Of a stretch of DNA of 64,000 nt, positions 1-9,700 are shown one piece after another. The stretch lies in contig CM070580.1 of NCBI GenBank assembly GCA_036346355.1, positions 65,984,854 through 66,048,853 of the forward strand, given 5' to 3'. Below the pieces are notes generated by a model. It was not told the origin of the DNA, ran no database searches, and saw only the letters and a program-made list of their open reading frames with translations. Position 1 is the first letter of the stretch, and the number at the start of each line of letters is the position of its first letter. This DNA comes from Rhipidocladum racemiflorum. Lineage: Eukaryota > Streptophyta > Magnoliopsida > Poales > Poaceae. A program made the translations under genes and the position numbers.

Positions 1-530
1 GGTGTTTGAGGTCTATGAGCACTGGTTGGAAAGGTTTCGACGTCCTCTTTCCAACGGATCCGACCCCCATCCCCAAATTCCGTCCGAGTCAACGGGAATC
101 TGCAAAACAATTGGGCGTCACTTTTCCAAATCGAGAAGACGTGGGCTTTGGGCCTTGTAATAGAGTTGTAGTTGGTATCCTCTGCTTTGGACGTGTTTCC
201 CACGTCCCTACCTCTTATAAATAGCCGGACATCGGCTCCTTAGGGGTTTTGGGTTTTATTTGATTAGTTTAGCCAAGTGCAAACTTGATCCTGCGAAGTT
301 GTCTTTGGCCGAATGACCCACCTTGTCAAGATCGTCAATAAGACTCCACTTTGTTTCGCTCAGCTTTATCCGCAATTTCAGATTGCTTATCCTATTGTTC
401 TTGCTTGTTCTTCGGTTGCTTGCAGGAATTGAACCGTGTTCAGGTTGATCGTGCCACGGCAAGATCAATAACCACGGAGTTGGTTTAGCGATTGCTAAGG
501 CGCGCATCGCGTCGTGCGTAGTCGGATTGT
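1..530 (+). mobile_element. LTR-like retroelement fragment, cut by window start
   Basis: The segment has the texture of a grass retrotransposon LTR with its downstream leader. A TATA-like TATAAATAG lies near 216 and is followed by a pyrimidine-rich transcribed-leader-like stretch. The segment grades into sequence ending near a GGCGCC-containing motif around 600. No coding frame, partner LTR or target duplication is visible. The classification rests on composition and the promoter-like box only. Confidence 0.4.
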
Positions 531-611
531 CAAAGTCGACTCTAACAAATCGATCGTGTGTTTCTCATCGAAAGATCGGGACACCCATAGTGCCATCACG
601 GCGCCATCAGA

Positions 612-816
612 TTTTAAAATATCCGACTAATATTATTCGTATCCATGTTGATTCCGATCCGTATTCGATATTATTCGTAACCGATATTATCCTGTATAAT
701 TCGTATTCGATTCTGTATTCGACACTATTCGTATTCGATTCTGTATTCGATAAAAAATACGGATACGGATATGAATAGGACGATATTCAACCGTATCCGA
801 TCCGATCACATCCCTA
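612..816. mobile_element. Truncated Ac/Ds-like hAT end with subterminal repeats
   Basis: Short CCGTATCCGAT/ATTCGTATTCGA motifs are repeated many times in both orientations. The segment ends in ACATCCCTA, whose reverse complement TAGGGATGT resembles the Ac/Ds terminus (C/TAGGGATG). Dense short subterminal repeats of this kind bind hAT transposase in Ac-like elements. The other end is missing and the 8 bp GTCACGAG after the terminus has no matching copy upstream, so this is a remnant. Confidence 0.5.
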
Positions 817-1094
817 GTCACGAGGCGTTAATATATAATAGACTTTTTATTTAATTTTAAATCGAAGTGAATACGACACAATCCGTTTAATATATTTATC
901 TCAATTTAGTGTAATCCTTTGAGCGCACCCTCTATTTTTATCCTAGCCTCGCCATTGGTTGAGGGTATTCATACTACTCTCCTAACGAAATAAATATAAA
1001 TAAATACTAGCTAATTTGATCATCGAATAAAAAGAATGAATAATTATATTAAATTTAGCGTAGGTAAAGCGGGAAGCGAAGGCACAACCACCAC
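817..1094. other. AT-rich interval, nothing recognised
   Basis: No ORF, repeat structure or RNA gene could be supported here. Confidence 0.5.
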
Positions 1095-1391
1095 GGATTC
1101 AGATCCTCTACCTTTCTTACTCAAAATGCATGGCGCATTTTGACCTGATAGAGTAAAAAAAATCTGAGGAAAAAAATCCAAATTGCTACAGTATTCGAGA
1201 TTTTGGTAAATTTTATTGAAATTTCGGATATTTTGATTGAAATTCATATTTTTAAACTAGATTTTATTGAATCTTGCAAATATTTTCAAAAACACTGTAG
1301 CAATTTGTGTTTTTTTTCCTCATATTTCTTTATTCTGTCAGATCAAAATACACCGTGCATTTTAAGTAAGAAAGCCAGAGGATCTGAATCC
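1095..1391. repeat. Foldback MITE with ~100-bp terminal inverted repeats
   Basis: The first ~100 bases, starting GGATTCAGATCCTCT, match the reverse complement of the last ~100 bases with only scattered differences. The matched tract runs through TTTCTTACT-AAAATGCA, GAGGAAAAAAA and AAATTGCTACAGT on both arms. The centre is a ~90-bp AT-rich loop. No clean target-site duplication is seen, so the superfamily is unassigned. Confidence 0.7.
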
Positions 1392-1439
1392 CAACCCCCA
1401 CAGGCCACAGGCCACAGGTACCATTGTACCAAGAAGCAG

Positions 1440-1902
1440 GGTTCCAAATTTCGGTCCGAAATCCGAAATCTCACGAGATTTCGATTTGACTCTCAAATTC
1501 AAAATCCGTCCGTAAAAAATTTGAAAAAAATTGAAATGCTACAGTTGTAAATGAAATCTAGAAATCTGCTGCTTTTAAAATCTCGTGATTTTTACTAAAT
1601 TTCAAATTTTTTTGCCGGATTTTTATTTGTTTTGGGCGGATATGATTGGATTTAGGTTGAAGATCATCTACAAAAAATTTCAGATTTTTTTGACGTGTTT
1701 TGACCATTTTTTGGTCAGTTGAAATTTTACCGAAATCTCGGATATTTCGGCCGAAATCTCTGGACTTTCGGCCGAAATCTCGGATTTCCCGGTAGAATTT
1801 GAACCGGATTTGAAATTTGAATTTTATATTTCGAACGGATTTTATTTGAATTTCCGAAATCTCGCCGAGATTTCGGATTTCGGGCATGTCCGAGATTTAG
1901 CT
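1440..1902. repeat. GAAATTTCGG-rich dispersed repeat, copy A
   Basis: The motifs ATTTCGG, CCGAAATCTCG and CGAGATTTCGG recur in both orientations over ~460 bp, including a run of three 'TCGGCCGAAATCTC'-type units around 1745-1790. Related sequence occurs at 43030-43300 and 47700-47945, so this is a dispersed family, not local low complexity. No ORF or TIR is evident. Confidence 0.6.
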
Positions 1903-2384
1903 CAAAACGAAATTTGTATCCTTGCCAAGAAGAGTAGCGGCCGTACTCGATGTCTATCGGCTTCATGGTCCCTGAGAAATCGTCGAGTTAGATCAGCTCC
2001 GTACTACCCCTGAATTTTCTACAAGTATCGGTGGTGTACGTTAAGGTAGTGATAATGACTAGTGATGAAACAAAGCCCCCAGGGCACATGTTTATTCTTT
2101 AGATTGGCATTGTTCACCAACCTGTCACGCGAACCTTGCTTGACACATGGTGCTCACTCCCCCACCTTTTTGATCAGGAATCTGGGGATTTTCCCGGGAG
2201 CACGCCTTGTACTGGCCTTCCTTTTCTAATACATATAAACATATATAATGTACCTCTAACTTTATTTTTCAACCCCTTTTTATATATGCTAGATATGCAT
2301 ATTTTTAGGGGGGGCTGCGTACATATGTCAATGCAAGGTAGGTCAGCTTAATTTGCAGGAATTTCGCATGCATTTTGGATGGGC
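1903..2384. other. Unassigned interval
   Basis: No supported gene or repeat. The short open frames here lack any recognisable domain. Confidence 0.4.
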
Positions 2385-2660
2385 TAGTTCTCAAAGAATT
2401 TTTTTTTCAATAATACATCTTTTATTCAAAATTGCAAAAATATACTACGAAAAAATAAATTTCAGAAATATACCTCTGTAGATCTTTGGTAGAGCTACAA
2501 AGCCTTTGTCGCCAAATCAAAGAGCTACAAAGGCTTTCTTCCCGTTCCAAAGAGCTACAAGACCGAGAGAGAGGAAGAGAGAGAGGGCACGTCGTGCCAA
2601 AGAAGCCCCACTGGAGACATGGAAGAAGGAAAAGTGGCCTCGATACACTCAGTAGATGCC

Positions 2661-2790
2661 TAGTTGTAATTGTTATTTTCCTTGTTCGCGGTTCTTCTTC
2701 CCATGTAGTTGTAACTGTTATTTTCCATGTTCGTGGTACTCCTTTCCATCTAGTTGTAACTTCTATTTTCCTTGCTCATGGTACTCTGTA
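2661..2790 (+). repeat. Three ~45-bp tandem units inside the TIR element
   Basis: TAGTTGTAA-x-TTATTTTCC-TGTTCG-GGT recurs at 2661, 2705 and 2751. The units are degenerate and are followed by an AATAAAG-like signal near 2790. Confidence 0.6.
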
Positions 2791-2808
2791 ATAAAGAAAG
2801 TTGTTGTG

Positions 2809-3180
2809 GACTATAATACTTAGGGTTATTGCGCTAGTGCATTTTAGATGCAAATCAATCTGTAGATAAAATATTTTCCTATAATATGATAGTCCATATA
2901 TTAAATAGCAAATCTCATCCATACTTACAAAAAATTACCTTCAAACATGATATCTTACGGCCCGTCGAAAAGGCTTAAGCGTTATAGTTTGTTATAGACT
3001 ATAATACTTAGGGTTATTGCGCTAGTGCATTTTAGATGCAAATCAATATGTAAATAAAATATTTTTCCAGAATATGGTGATCCATATATCAAAAAGCAAA
3101 TCTACTCCAATCTTCCGGAAAAATATATTCAAATACAATATTTTACGTGCTGCTGAATACCCTTAAGCGTTTCATGAAAT
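2809..3180 (+). repeat. 188-bp tandem dimer
   Basis: The unit beginning GACTATAATACTTAGGG starts at 2809 and again at 2997. The two copies share the block with TTATTGCGCTAGTGC and diverge more towards their ends. A dimer of this period could be a seed for satellite expansion. No function is implied. Confidence 0.7.
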
Positions 3181-3460
3181 AGATGCTTCTTGTAGCCATT
3201 TGGTTTATTCAACTGAGTTCATTCATAAATATTTTTGCAAAAATGGGACATCTAAGACCCTAGGAACAAATGATTACAAAGGCTTTGTAGCTCTTTGGTT
3301 TGGCGACAAAGGCTTTGTAGCTTTTCCAAAAAGCTACAAAGCCTTTGTCGCCAAACCAAAGAGCTACAGAGGTATATTTCTGAAATTTTCTTTTTTCGTA
3401 GTATATTTTTGTAATTTTGAATAAAAAAATGTATTATTGAAAAAAAAATAGTTCTCAAAG

Positions 3461-3672
3461 GTGTACTTTGCTTCATGGGGGTGGTCGAGTGTCGATGGCC
3501 TTCTCCCTACTCTCTCCATGTCGAGTATCGATGGCCGATTCGTCGCTGATAGTGGAAGATATAACACTATGCCACTTCGATTCGGTCACTAAGATAGTAG
3601 CATGCGTGTGTATGGCCTTGCGGTGGCAAATCCTTTAAATCTAGGGAGTGCAGCATGGCTCGGGACACATGG
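3461..3672. other. Flanking DNA into which the Tat element inserted
   Basis: No gene recognised. It is continuous with 15144 onward once the retroelement and one copy of ATACG are removed. Confidence 0.5.
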
Positions 3673-3677
3673 ATACG
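3673..3677. repeat. Target-site duplication ATACG (left)
   Basis: Identical to 15139-15143, immediately outside the TG...CA LTR ends. Confidence 0.9.
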
Positions 3678-4295
3678 TGTGGTGGCGTTGAGCCACCGGG
3701 GTCTCTCTTTCTCCTTTCTTTGAGAGATTGTTTCTTGTTTTCTTGGGGAACCTCTCTCTTCTCTTTCTTCTTTCTCCTTTTTATATGGCAGGCTTGGGGA
3801 CATGCACGTATTGGCCGGCCTTCTTTTCCCTTCCTGTTTCTTGCCAAGGACTAATTTGACTTTTCCTTGAGTCACGTCCCACCTGTATTGGGTGTTTTGG
3901 CCCTCTACATGTACACCTTTCGTAGGGGTTCAACGGGAATTTCGCTTATGTTAGGATTTCAGATTAACCCGACACGTCCTTGCGTACTCGGGAGGGGTTG
4001 TTGGGGGTGTCAGACCTTGGTGGTTCGCGCTATGTTTGCGCCAGAAGGAGACATGGCCGGGGGGAATTTCCTCCGTTTTCCTCCCTCGCTACGGAGGGAA
4101 ACTTCCCCTCGTCGCGGAGGGGGGGGCGGTCTTTATCCTTTTCCACCTTTTACCGGGGAATGGTCTCCTAGGGTATGAACTCATTGCTTCACCGGGGGAA
4201 GAGATTGACGATCATAGACCCATTCATGTGGGCCACCAGGTGCGGGAGCCTCGCTTCGCTGGTCGAAGGGAGGTGAGTCTGTTCGGTCCACAACA
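3678..4295 (-). repeat. 3' LTR of Tat element
   Basis: The 618 bp start TGTGGTGGC and end CCACAACA on plus. They match 14519-15138 almost base for base. Because the coding strand is minus, this is the downstream LTR. Confidence 0.93.
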
Positions 4296-4309
4296 CTAGC
4301 CCCTCATGT
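4296..4309 (-). other. Probable polypurine tract
   Basis: On minus the sequence directly before the LTR reads ATGAGGGGCTAG, a short purine-rich block in the expected position for plus-strand priming. Confidence 0.55.
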
Positions 4310-4507
4310 CAGCGGGTAGACGTCGTTCTGCCCGCTGGGATGTTATAGCGAATATTCAAGTTTTTCCTCCTTTTGCACATATCCTGTGGGGACAAGGCTT
4401 TCCGACGGTTGGGAGGTTCTTGTTTGCTCCGCATTTCTTCCGTTTTTCTCCTTGTTCGTGTTCTCCTCTGGCGTCGTCTTCCTGATCCACCACCGATCTA
4501 GATCTCC

Positions 4508-7502
4508 ATGGGACCTCGGCGCACTCCTAAGATAAAGCCGGTTTTGAGTAAGGAGGATGCTGCGGGATTATCCCCCATTTTGGGGCGGTCGACCTTGAGC
4601 TCGGCCGACCTCGACACATTAGCGGCGGATTTCGGGGTGATGCGCCCTTCCATGCGTCTCCCTGGTGATGAGGAAACCCCTCGGCCCTAGGCGAATGAAG
4701 CCGTGGTATTCGCGGCGTTTCTTGAAGCGGGTCTTCGTTTCCCGTCCGCCCCTCTGTTGGCATCAGTACTCCGGGTTTTCCAAGCGAAGCTTTCGCAGCT
4801 TACCCCTAATGCTATTGTGCGATTGGTAGTATTGGAATGGGCGTTCCGTCCGACTGGGATCAAATTGACGGGGCGCTTGTTTTCTCTTATAGAAGATGCA
4901 TTTTGGCAACCAAAACAACAGAAGACGGGAAGCGAAGGCCGCAAGTCATGTTTTGTTTCTCTGAATTTCCAGACGAAGAGGTCCCTTGTAAAGGAAATCC
5001 CGGTAGCGGCCGCCAAGGGGAAATGGGATTCGGGGTGGATGTCACGGTGGTATTACCAAATCCTCGTGGGTCCAGACTCTTCCCTTCATACTTCGATGGG
5101 TCCAGTCCGTGCAATTCGGTCCCCTAATTGGAGCGCGACTGCGGAAGAAATTGGATATCTTGATTATTTGAAGGCTCTTCGTGGCCAGAGTACGATGCGG
5201 GACTTGGTTGAAGAATATTGTTTGTGTTGTATCGACCCCTTAGCCAGGAGTTCTGCCGTTACTCTGGAGCGGTCGTCGGGAGGCACGGTGTCTGTGGTTC
5301 GGCCAGAGGGGGTACAAGATCTGGGGCGCGGGGCAGCCGAAAAATTGGCTCGCAGGCTTCTGGGTCCTTGCCAGGCAGTTGAGTACGAGGCCGCTATGAG
5401 TGATATTGGGGTCACCCGATGCTCTCGTTTCACTGATTGGGGGCGCCGTGCGATCCCTCATCCCAGAGGGTCAGTCGGTTCTCCTCGTCCGGCCAAACGG
5501 GCGAGGTTAGCCCGCGTGGCTCTGCCCCAGGTTGCTACCACTTCTGGCGGGAGCGAGGATTTGGGGGATGACGACGACGAGGATGAGGATTGGGGTGAGG
5601 AGGAATCCAGCGATGAAGGTGATTCCTCCGGCTCTGTTGCGGCTACGTCTCTCCTGCCGCCGCCCCCTTCGGATCCTGGCGTATTTGTGGGGCCCTCCGA
5701 AGCGCTATCCTCAGCTATTGCGGACGAGCCCTCAGATATGCCGATCGTTCCGGAGGCGGGTCTTCCCGAGACCACATCAGTCCCAATTGTCACGGAGGGG
5801 ATTCCCTCGACCCTCATACTTGATTCCTCTGTGGATGTGCGTGTTGGCGGGGGGCAATCCCCCGGGTATTCGTTTTTAGGGATCCCAGGAGTGGAGACTA
5901 TTGATTTGGGCGATGAGGATGACGATGATTTTCTGGCTTCAGAGAGCGCACGGGAGCAGCCCGAAGGTATGGCCGTCCCCGCGTTAGGGGAGACTCGTGG
6001 TCTTCGGCTAAACGTTTCCACTCCTGACATCCCCCACCGGGGCAGAAGGTCGTACTCCTGACACTTTTCCTGCCAGCTCGTTAGGGTGTGATGTCCTTTC
6101 AGGTTTTGACAAAGTCGATGCAGGAGGTGATAATGCGAAGGCGGCGGGGGCATTAAAACCGTTGGAGCAGGTCCAAACTGGAACGCCCGCCGCTCCTTCG
6201 CCTGTCGTGGAGGAAGAGGATCGGGAGCCTCCGATTCTAACTTCTCAAGATGACCCCCTTTCGGGCGGAGGAATTTTGCCTTCGAACCAACCGACCCCCG
6301 CGGGTGGTGTTGGTTCCTCTTTTGTCCAGTTTGACTTGTCAGATTTTTCGACCTCAGATTTTGAGAGGGGGGCCGTTACAGCCCCGTCTTTAAGAAAAAT
6401 GCGCGCAGCTTTTTCTCCCTACAGCAAATCTGTGGCCTTATTTGAGGAAATTAACGACCTTTCTCTTTGTGAAATCTCCATGGACCATTATTTAAAGGTA
6501 TTCTCCCTTTTGAGCTTATATTACTGATCTCTCTGTCTTTCAACATTTTTCTTCTTCATTCCTAGGGGGCTGTTGTCCCTTCGGAGGTATCGCGCCGGTT
6601 TCGGACGTACTTGGACAAGTTTAACAAGGGGGTCCAGGATTGTGATGCGGCGAGGGAACAGGTGGCGGAATTAGAAGCAGAAAAAGCTAGTCCTTCAATG
6701 GCTCTCCAAGACTCCAAGGAATCATTGGCTAAGGCGCAGGCCGAAGCATCTCAAAGTCGAGACTTGGCGGCAAAAAATGCAGAGCTCGAGTGGGTAGTTT
6801 CCTTGATGCGGGACCGCCTCGCCGAAGAGGAGCGAGCTCGCATGGCAGCGGAGCGAAACGAGAAGAAGAAAGATGACCGGATAGAAGAATTGAAGAACCT
6901 GTTGGCGGTTGCAGAAGAGGGCAAGAACATACTGAAGAAGCAAGTGAAAGAATTCCCTTCTCAAATTGCAACGGCGCGAAGCGAGGTTCAAACGCATCTT
7001 CGTAACGCTCAATGAGCGGAGGAGCGTCACGACACGGTCCGGAAGGAATTGGAATCCATTGTCTCGAGGGTTCATGGAGCTACGGAGGCCTTTCTGCATC
7101 AGCTTCCCCGGTTCGGCATTGATGCAGCTCCGAGTCGTATTCCTTCCTCCAGCTTGGAAGCTGTCTCCTTCCTTGAGAAATCGACTAAGATTTATTGGGA
7201 TTCGGCGCTGACCTTCGGCGACATCACAGATCGGGCTCCGTCAAAGCGCTCGATTGTTGGAGGCGAAGGATGTACACATATTCGCGAGCACTTCGGTTTT
7301 TCTTCCGCCGCTGTCGCTACCAGGGTTTGGAGATATTCCTTCATATGGGAAGCCTTCCTCCGCCGCATCTCGGCTATCGTCAAGCTTCATGTCGGATTTC
7401 TGGAAGCAGTACGGGGAATCCACTGCGAGGGAGTCAGTACGTCGAGCTCGTGCTGTAATGCGCGACTCAGGGAAAGGCAAAGAGAAGCCGCCTCCTCCTT
7501 AG
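4508..7502 (+). pseudogene. Antisense ORF of Tat element, Transposase_28 (PF04195)-like
   Basis: This plus-strand gene lies opposite to gag-pol. It begins with an ATG at 4508 and reads through a domain I recognise as the 'putative gypsy type transposon' family (core LTPNAIVRL at ~4800). An acidic tract (~5560-5620) and a Pro/Ser-rich linker follow. A short intron (6498-6565) joins YLK to GAVVP in phase. A long Glu/Lys/Ala coiled coil fills 6611-7012. Breaks: an in-frame TAG at 4688, a one-base shift between about 6030 and 6060, an in-frame TGA at 7013, and a shift near 7225-7255 before the C-terminal end at 7502. Such ORFs are known in Tat/Retand elements, with no established function. The conserved intron and frame argue it once made protein. 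Confidence 0.8.
6498..6565 (+). other. Intron of the antisense ORF
   Basis: GGTATT donor and T-rich tract ending TTCCTAG acceptor. Removing 68 bp fuses two frames exactly at codon boundaries (AAG | GGG) and brings the linker into frame with the coiled coil. Confidence 0.75.
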
Positions 7503-7837
7503 TTTGAACATTTTTGTATAATGGAGTCCTTGTGGACACATGAATTGAATTATCCATTTTATCGAATGCTTATGCACATTCGTTCGTTTTGCGGGTCTTT
7601 TCGTCCGAAGGATGTTCAGTTTCTCCCGACGAGGACCAGGTTGTCAGTGACGAGTGTTAGGAGGATTTAAGGATTCGGTTAACTTCTCGAGGGACGCGGG
7701 GACGCCTTGGCTTCCCGCGTTCTTATTTAACCCCGGCCCTTTTGCCTTCCTTGCTCTGGCCAACATTGTTGGTTTCAGAGTAGACGGTTGCTCTCTACCT
7801 CTATTTTCCCTTACTTTTTCGATGGTCGATATCACAG

Positions 7838-8164
7838 GAAGTCCTGGAGGAAGACCTCATTTTCGCCGACCTTGATGAGGAGCCGCCTGTGGCGGCGATC
7901 CCGCCGCTGCTGGGAGAGGAGGGAGCCTCTATCATGGTTCTTGATTTCTCGGATGACGCCCCCGCTCTCGAGGATCCTCCAGCCGCCGGCGATCCTGAGG
8001 CTTTTATCGAAGGGCTGTGGGCGGACTTCGACATGGTCATGGCCGAGGAGGAAGCGCTTGCCCGAGACCTCGCCAACCTCGACGTGTTGATCGGGATGGT
8101 GCCGAGGTTGCTGGAGGCCAAGGATGCTCTTGCGGAAGCCGTGGCGCGTGCACATCGTGTTTAA
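7838..8164 (+). CDS. Second small antisense ORF in Tat element, unknown function
   Basis: This is an open frame of about 108 codons on the same strand as the PF04195-like ORF, ending at TAA 8162. It is strongly acidic and Ala/Leu-rich (e.g. EEEALARDLANLDVL), which suggests an amphipathic helix. There is no clear ATG. The frame is open from an AG|GAA junction at 7837-7838, so it may be the 3' exon of a spliced transcript whose first exon starts at ATG 7820 or farther upstream. No family is recognised. Its GC-rich codon use and lack of stops stand out against the broken pol. It could also be an incidental frame in GC-rich DNA. Confidence 0.4.
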   Translation, partial: EVLEEDLIFADLDEEPPVAAIPPLLGEEGASIMVLDFSDDAPALEDPPAAGDPEAFIEGLWADFDMVMAEEEALARDLANLDVLIGMVPRLLEAKDALAEAVARAHRV

Positions 8165-8660
8165 GTCCACTTTATCTCGTATAGAAGCTTCTGTTAGATT
8201 ACTATATTATGTATGATTGGGATGATATTATGTAGCCCTCTGCAGTGGCTCTCTGCCCATACTTATTTTTCATCCTTCTTTCTTAAATTCTGTTTGGTCA
8301 TGCATTCTTAGCTTCCTATCGAACCTTGATCAGCAGCGTAAAACAGTCTCGATTTTTCGCTCGGCCCAGTACCGGGTTAGAGTATGGGAATAGGTACGGC
8401 CACATGACGCGCGAGCACCTTCTCCTTCCCCGCCGAAAGAAACATAGGGTACTGGCTTGGGTGTATTTTCTTAACTGCCTAGCTGATGTAACGCGGTGTG
8501 TTCTCCGGGCTGCGGGGAGGGTAACCGAGGTTTTTTAGCTTCCATGGACTCCTTGCTAAATCCTGTACGAAGCAGGGCTCCCACTCTTCGGAGCGAGGGG
8601 GAGGGTGGTGCGTTAGCCCGACCAGTCGTTTCGCTAAAGGGCAGCCGGGGCAATGAATGA
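8165..8660. other. Element-internal spacer
   Basis: Non-coding spacer between the small antisense ORF and the tandem array. 8575-8660 holds a degenerate version of the array unit. Confidence 0.5.
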
Positions 8661-8696
8661 GTGGTAGTGTCGGCGCGACTAGATATCCGTGAACTC

Positions 8697-8941
8697 CTAC
8701 GAGGCAACGGGTCTCCGGAGCGAGGGATGGGTGGGACGTTTGCCCGACCAAGCATCCGCGAACTCCCACCCGGCGCGAGGCAACGGGTCTCCGGAGCGAG
8801 GGATGGGTGGGACGTTTGCCCGACCAAGCATCCGCGAACTCCCACCCGGCGCCAGGCAACAGGTCTCCGGAGCGAGGGATGGGTGGGACGTTTGCCCGAC
8901 CAAGCATCCGCGAACTCCTACCCGGCGCGAGGCAACGGGTC
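8697..8941. repeat. 76-bp tandem array within Tat element
   Basis: GTCTCCGGAGCGAGGGATGG recurs at 8711, 8787 and 8863, giving a 76-bp period. About 3.2 near-identical copies end in a partial unit. It lies between the antisense genes and the end of pol, the hypervariable position where Tat/Ogre elements are known to carry tandem repeats that can found satellites. Confidence 0.85.
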
Positions 8942-9055
8942 AACAGGTCTTCCGGTTTAAATTTTGGAGAATACGGAGATGGCCTTTGTTCACAATGTCT
9001 TCTCATTATCTTATTGATAAAGATCGGTATATTTCTTTCCTTCGTATCTCATCAT

Positions 9056-9700
9056 CTATGGGTAAAATTTCTTGAGTGCATCGGTATTCCATGTCCTTGG
9101 TATCTCCTCGCCATCTGGAGTAATGAGCTTGTGCGCGCCTTCGCTGTTGACTCTTGGATAATGTATGGTCCTTCCCATGTCGTTTCCGGCCACAAGGCGG
9201 AGCAGCCCTCTTGAGCGCCATGTCCCCGGGATATATCTCACGTTTCTTCATCTTCTTGCTGAAGCTTCGAGTTGATGCCTTCGCGTAGGCTTTCATGGTT
9301 TTCAAGGCTTGAAGCTTGTGTTCTTCCTCTAGATCACACGTGATGTCGACTTCCTCGTGGGTCGGAGTTTTGATCACTCGCAAGGATTTTGCGCGGATTT
9401 CTGCAGGTGAGACAGCTTCTTCCCCGAAGAGGAGCCAGAAGGGGGAGAACCCGGTTGCTCTTGAGGCCGAGGTGCGGGTTGCCCATAAAACGTGGTCAAG
9501 CTCGTCGGGCCAGAGTCCCTTTTTAGAGTCGTAAAGCCTTTTTTGATGCCATCAAGGAGCAACCCGTTCGCTCGTTCCACCGCCCCGTTTGACTGAGGGT
9601 GACCTACTGAGGCGAAGCAAATGTTTGTCCCGATATTGTCACAGTAATCGCGAAATTTCCTGGAGTCGAATTGGGACCCATTGTTGGTCACGATCTGGAA
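9056..9700 (-). pseudogene. Integrase C-terminal part, frameshifted
   Basis: On minus the reading passes through the second and third catalytic regions. The motif normally T-D-N-G reads T-N-N-G (codon AAC at 9683-9685), so the second catalytic Asp is replaced by Asn. The later Glu in GAVERAN is kept. Frameshifts occur near 9700, in the A-run around 9530, and near 9200, after which the conserved tail (IPRTWNTDALKKFYP) resumes in another frame and ends near 9056. The product would not catalyse strand transfer. This is one polyprotein with the domains upstream at 9688-14280. Confidence 0.85.

Larger units (their letters stand above)
2397..3448. mobile_element. 1.05-kb TIR element flanked by a 12-bp direct repeat
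   Basis: The ~90 bp at 2397-2490 (starting AATTTTTTTTTCAATAATAC) reappear inverted at 3355-3448. Both ends are bordered by TAGTTCTCAAAG (2385-2396 and 3449-3460). Further in, AGCTACAAAGCCTTTGTCGC-type motifs repeat in both orientations. The long TIR and a 9-12 bp flanking repeat suggest a Mutator-like non-autonomous element (9-bp duplications are typical there), but this is inference. No transposase frame is present. Confidence 0.6.

Noticed and set aside
2486..2791. Idea of an endogenous pararetrovirus fragment near an AATAAAG signal
   Set aside because: No RT, coat or movement protein motif; the stretch is enclosed by TIRs of a DNA-transposon-like element.
5458..6153. 231-codon minus-strand ORF opposite the Tat antisense gene
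   Set aside because: Ser/Pro-rich shadow of the acidic linker on the other strand.
8697..8941. CRISPR-like regular repeat
   Set aside because: Units are contiguous with no unique spacers, and the genome is a plant's.
8479..9006. Repeated 'RMLGRANVPPIPRSGD'-type ORF
   Set aside because: Translation of the 76-bp tandem array in an antisense frame.
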